NCBI GenBank assembly: GCA_032358165.1
Contig: JAALGY010000061.1
Coordinates: 1,674,001-1,738,000, forward strand
From: Diplosphaera chodatii
Lineage: Eukaryota; Chlorophyta; Trebouxiophyceae; Prasiolales; Stichococcaceae
Direction: 5' to 3'
DNA length: 64,000 nucleotides
The notes under the pieces: generated by a model
Database searches by the model: none
What the model saw: only the letters and a program-made list of their open reading frames with translations
Told to the model about the DNA's origin: nothing
Made by a program: the position numbers and the translations under genes
Shown here: piece by piece, positions 61,009 to 64,000 of the stretch
Numbering within the stretch: the first letter of the stretch is position 1
How the letters are laid out: every line of letters starts with the position of its first letter

Positions 61009-64000
61009 TCAGCCGATGCGCCGGCGGCAGAGGCGGCAGCTGCCGACGCCAGGCCGGCGGCCTTCTCGCTCACCACCGCCCTGGAGGTGGTCAGCTTCGG
61101 CGAGCAGCGCACCTTCTTCTCGTCGGCCGTGCCTGCGGCTGACGCCAGCAGCGGCGCCGCCGACGGCAGCGATGCCGTGTCAGACTCAGCAGCGGCGGTG
61201 CAAGCGTCGGAGCGTGCGTTCCGCCGCGCGACGCTCGCCGCCGGCGCGGCCCTGGCGGTGCGGGCGGCCTGCCTGGCGGCCCCCGCGGGCGGCGCGGCCT
61301 CCGCCCCCTCGGGCCTCGGCGCCGCGGCTGCTGCGGGGCTCGCCGCCCCGGGCCGCAAGCGCGGCCTGCCGCTGGCCGCGCGGCTGTCGGTGGCTCTGGA
61401 GGAGGCGCTGCGGCTGCTGTTCCTGGCGGCCATGGGGGACGTCGCCTTCTTCCCCGAGGTGGGCCTGTGACCACGCCCCTGCCAGCCAGACCTGCGCAGG
61501 CGTGGCATGTGCGCTCTGGGCAGCATGCCGATGCATGCAGAAAAAGAGCTCCGACCAGCGTTGGCGGTATCGTGGAGTGCTGCTGTGCTGTGCAGGCCGC
61601 GGCGGCGCTGCAGGGCAAGCGCGGCCCGTCCCGCTGGGCGCTCCTGCCGGGGCTCAAGGCGCTGCAGCTGCTGGCCGTCTGCTCCCAGGCAAGCTCACCT
61701 CGCGGCAAAACGTCATGCATGAACAGCAGTTCGTATGTGCGGCAGCTTCTTGATATGGTGTACTATCTTGGGCCAGCCGGGGGAATGTTTTGTTTAGCTA
61801 ATGATACAGTCCAGCTTAAAAGAAGTGTCTCATAGACACTGCAGCATAACATGTGAGACTTTGCCTGCAGGCGGCCTCGCAGGCGCTGTGCCGCCGCATG
61901 CTGTGGGCGTGGCCCGGCATGTACACGTGGCTGCTGGCGGCGACCGCGAAGCCGGTCGCCGCCCTCGCGAGCTACGACGCCGACGCGGCGCTGAAGCTGT
62001 GCCTCGCCTTTGGCCGCCAGGGCATCAGCACCAGCCACTTTCGCACCCTGGCCTCTCCCGGCAAGGTTGGGATCTGAAGCCTTGCAGCCGCTCCTGCTGC
62101 GCCACAGACTTGCTACACGCCCTGCCGTCAACACACCAGCGGCGTGTGCTGCGGCACCCGGCGTGCGCTTTGGTGCGTGGTCCTGCAGTCCACGGCTTCC
62201 GCAGCCCCGCACACTGGCAATCAGAGCCTCTCCCTGTCTTGGCTCAACCTCCAGGCTGCTGATGCAACAAGCGTCATTGTCTGCAGCTGGCGGCGCACGG
62301 CAGCGCCACCAGCCTGAGCGGCAGCACCTACGGGGCGGACTCCGAGGAGGAGTTCAACGCCCAGCTGGCGGAGGAGGGCTTAGCGCCCGACTCCGAGGCG
62401 CAGCTCACCGCCTCGCTCATGGGCGCCCTGTTCCACCCCGACATGACCATCGGTGCGGCCCAAAAACCCCTGAATCGCACCTTGAACCTACCTGCGGCCC
62501 ATGCTGACATGCGGTCTGCGTGTTCACGAACTGTACTTGCTGGCGAGGCACGCCGTCCTGCCTTGCCTGTCACCTTGGGAGCATGGCGGGCAGCATGTTG
62601 CAGGCAGTCAACTGCCCGGGGTGCCGCTGATGCCGGTCTTGGTGCTGCCGCCTGCAGTCGTGGCGGAGACGCTGGCCGGCGCGAAGTTCGCCGCCGGCGG
62701 GGATCCGGCGCAGCGCACCGCCTTCGTGGTGCCGGCCCCGGCCCGCCGCAGCCTGCTGCGGCGCCGGCCCGCCGCCGCCCGGTGTGATGTGGTGCCGTGA
62801 TTAGCAACGCGCCAGCTCCCCGGCTGTCACTGGCGTCGAGTGCTGTTCTCTCAGAGACGAGTCGCCCGCGACACGACGCCCAGTGCTGTGCTGGCAGCTT
62901 GCTGTGTTGGTGCAACTGCAAGGCAAGTGTGTCTGAAGCGACTGGCGCCGGGCGCAGGATGCCGGTGTGGCAGTACGATGCTGCCGCCAAGACCGCGACC
63001 CGCTGGCAGTACAGCCCCCTCGGCTCCCACTCCCCCATCTGCAGCGAGGTGCGCCCTTGTAATGCCCCTGTCGCGGAGGTCACCCTGCTGACTGCGTGGG
63101 CGCAAGACAGGCATGTCCCTGTGCGCTCAGGTCCACAGCGTTGTCAGTCAGCCGGCATTCCGGTGCCGCCTGGGCCTGAGCTCCCTGATGCCTGTGCTGC
63201 TGCAGGTGTGGACTGGGGTGGAGACGCAGGACGTCGCGACGCTGAAGCTGCGCAAGTCCGGCGGCGCCCCCTCCCGCATGGTCGTGGTGCGCTCCCGCCG
63301 CTGTTGCATCAACGTGCATGGCATCGTCCCATGCCAAAGGCTGCCGGGTAGCTCTGCATGCACCGTCTCACACCGTTGAATTCCAACCGACAATCCCTGC
63401 TGTGACGTGGCTGCAGTACGACGACCGCGGGCGCGTGCAGTCGTTGTCGATGGAGTCGGCGCTGGAGGGCGACGGCTCCCGCATCTCCACCACCCTGCAC
63501 TTCACCGCCGCTGCAGGGCTGCCGGCGACCGACGCCGCCTTCGCGAGCGCCAACGGCTGCATGCAGGTGTGCCGTTTCTGCACAGACTTTGTCTTTCTTA
63601 GTTTTTTGTTTTTTATTTGGAAAAATTTGGATGTATACAAACTTAAAAGTTTGGTACCTGCCGCCCTGGCTGTGGTGACGTGTGCGGCATGCGATGCATG
63701 CCAGCAACGCCCTGCCAAGCCCGGCCGCTGGGCCCGTGCCATTCAGCAAGTTCGCCTCAGCGGCTGCCGTTCCTTGCAGTTTGCCAACGGCGAGCGCTGC
63801 GCCGTGGAGCTCTCCTGGGAGCAGGCGGCGGGGAGCAGCTCCTGCTTCGGCGGCAGCAGGAAGCAGGCCGGGCAGCACCACCCCGCTGCCCCCTTCCCCA
63901 ACAGCGTTACAGTGAGTCAGGGCCACGAGTCGCAGACAACGAAAATGCAGATGACACCAACATTGTACACGTGGCATGAGCAAGCAGCAGCTGTTGCATG
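50935..64000 (+). CDS. Gene B: giant multi-pass membrane protein, unknown family; 3' end beyond the window
   Basis: I traced 37 in-phase exons giving 2235 residues. The first is 50935-51334 and the last seen 63780-63911, followed by a donor. Exons 2-5 are 51627-51786, 51948-52342, 52488-52608 and 52738-53188; the large exon 29 is 60877-61458. Hydrophobic helices fill residues about 5-230. A long cytosol-like region follows, then a second membrane block (about 910-1410: WMFWGFFCAYLAVGAFFNLL, GLVASLIFYTATAPFPGLYM, LLLVVLLETT). After residue 1420 the protein is soluble, with an Ala-rich domain (about 1680-1873) and a C-terminal part with WQYDAAAKTATRWQY and YDDRGRVQSL. I recognise no catalytic signature. 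Gene A is its paralogue. As the only large membrane protein beside the pathway it could be a polymer synthesis or export component, but nothing proves it. Confidence 0.75.
60976..61003 (+). repeat. GCC microsatellite encoding poly-Ala in gene B
   Basis: A run of about nine GCC triplets inside exon 29 encodes consecutive alanines. It is in frame and likely length-variable. Confidence 0.85.

Overview
The window is nuclear DNA from a eukaryote, most likely a green microalga. Every gene but one is split into many short exons with GT-AG introns (donors often GTGCGC or GTGAGC, acceptors often CTGCAG). Coding DNA is GC-rich, there is a secreted Ser-Pro3 hydroxyproline-rich protein of the green-algal wall type, and the heavy-metal ATPase has a plant-type CCxxE metal site. 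I cannot name the genus. Gene models were built by hand: I followed reading phase across each splice site, so exon lists are exact proposals, but no transcript evidence was available.

Layout, left to right: (1) a minus-strand gene cut by the left edge, encoding a membrane protein of unknown family (gene A); (2) a NIDO-domain protein with proline-rich and Lys-Pro-Thr repeats; (3) glutamine:fructose-6-phosphate aminotransferase, copy 1; (4) on the minus strand, a secreted polysaccharide deacetylase resembling fungal Agd3 (CE18); (5) a small secreted cysteine-rich protein; (6) a sugar-phosphate/nucleotide-sugar type transporter; (7) GFAT copy 2; (8) a spherulin-4/GH135-like glycosidase resembling fungal Sph3; (9) an intronless UDP-glucose/UDP-GlcNAc 4-epimerase; (10) a P1B Zn/Cd-type ATPase with His/Cys-rich ends; (11) UDP-N-acetylhexosamine pyrophosphorylase (minus), head to head with (12) glucosamine-6-phosphate N-acetyltransferase; (13) phosphoacetylglucosamine mutase; (14) a giant multi-pass membrane protein (gene B) running off the right edge. 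Gene B is a paralogue of gene A.

The striking point is functional coherence. All four steps from fructose-6-phosphate to UDP-GlcNAc are here (GFAT twice, GNA1, AGM1, UAP1). So are an epimerase whose gatekeeper residue is small enough to predict UDP-GlcNAc/UDP-GalNAc interconversion, a deacetylase and a hydrolase of the types that act on fungal galactosaminogalactan, and a candidate transporter. Fungal galactosaminogalactan clusters combine an epimerase (Uge3), a deacetylase (Agd3), a hydrolase (Sph3), a further hydrolase (Ega3) and a synthase (Gtb3). The window therefore looks like an algal gene cluster for making, deacetylating and trimming an amino-sugar wall or extracellular polymer. I did not recognise a glycosyltransferase; the giant proteins A and B are the open candidates for a membrane component.

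The locus has also been shaped by duplication. The two GFAT genes share most intron positions, but copy 2 lacks three introns of copy 1, and one short tract of introns is still alike, which suggests gene conversion. Genes A and B differ in the same way, B lacking two introns of A.
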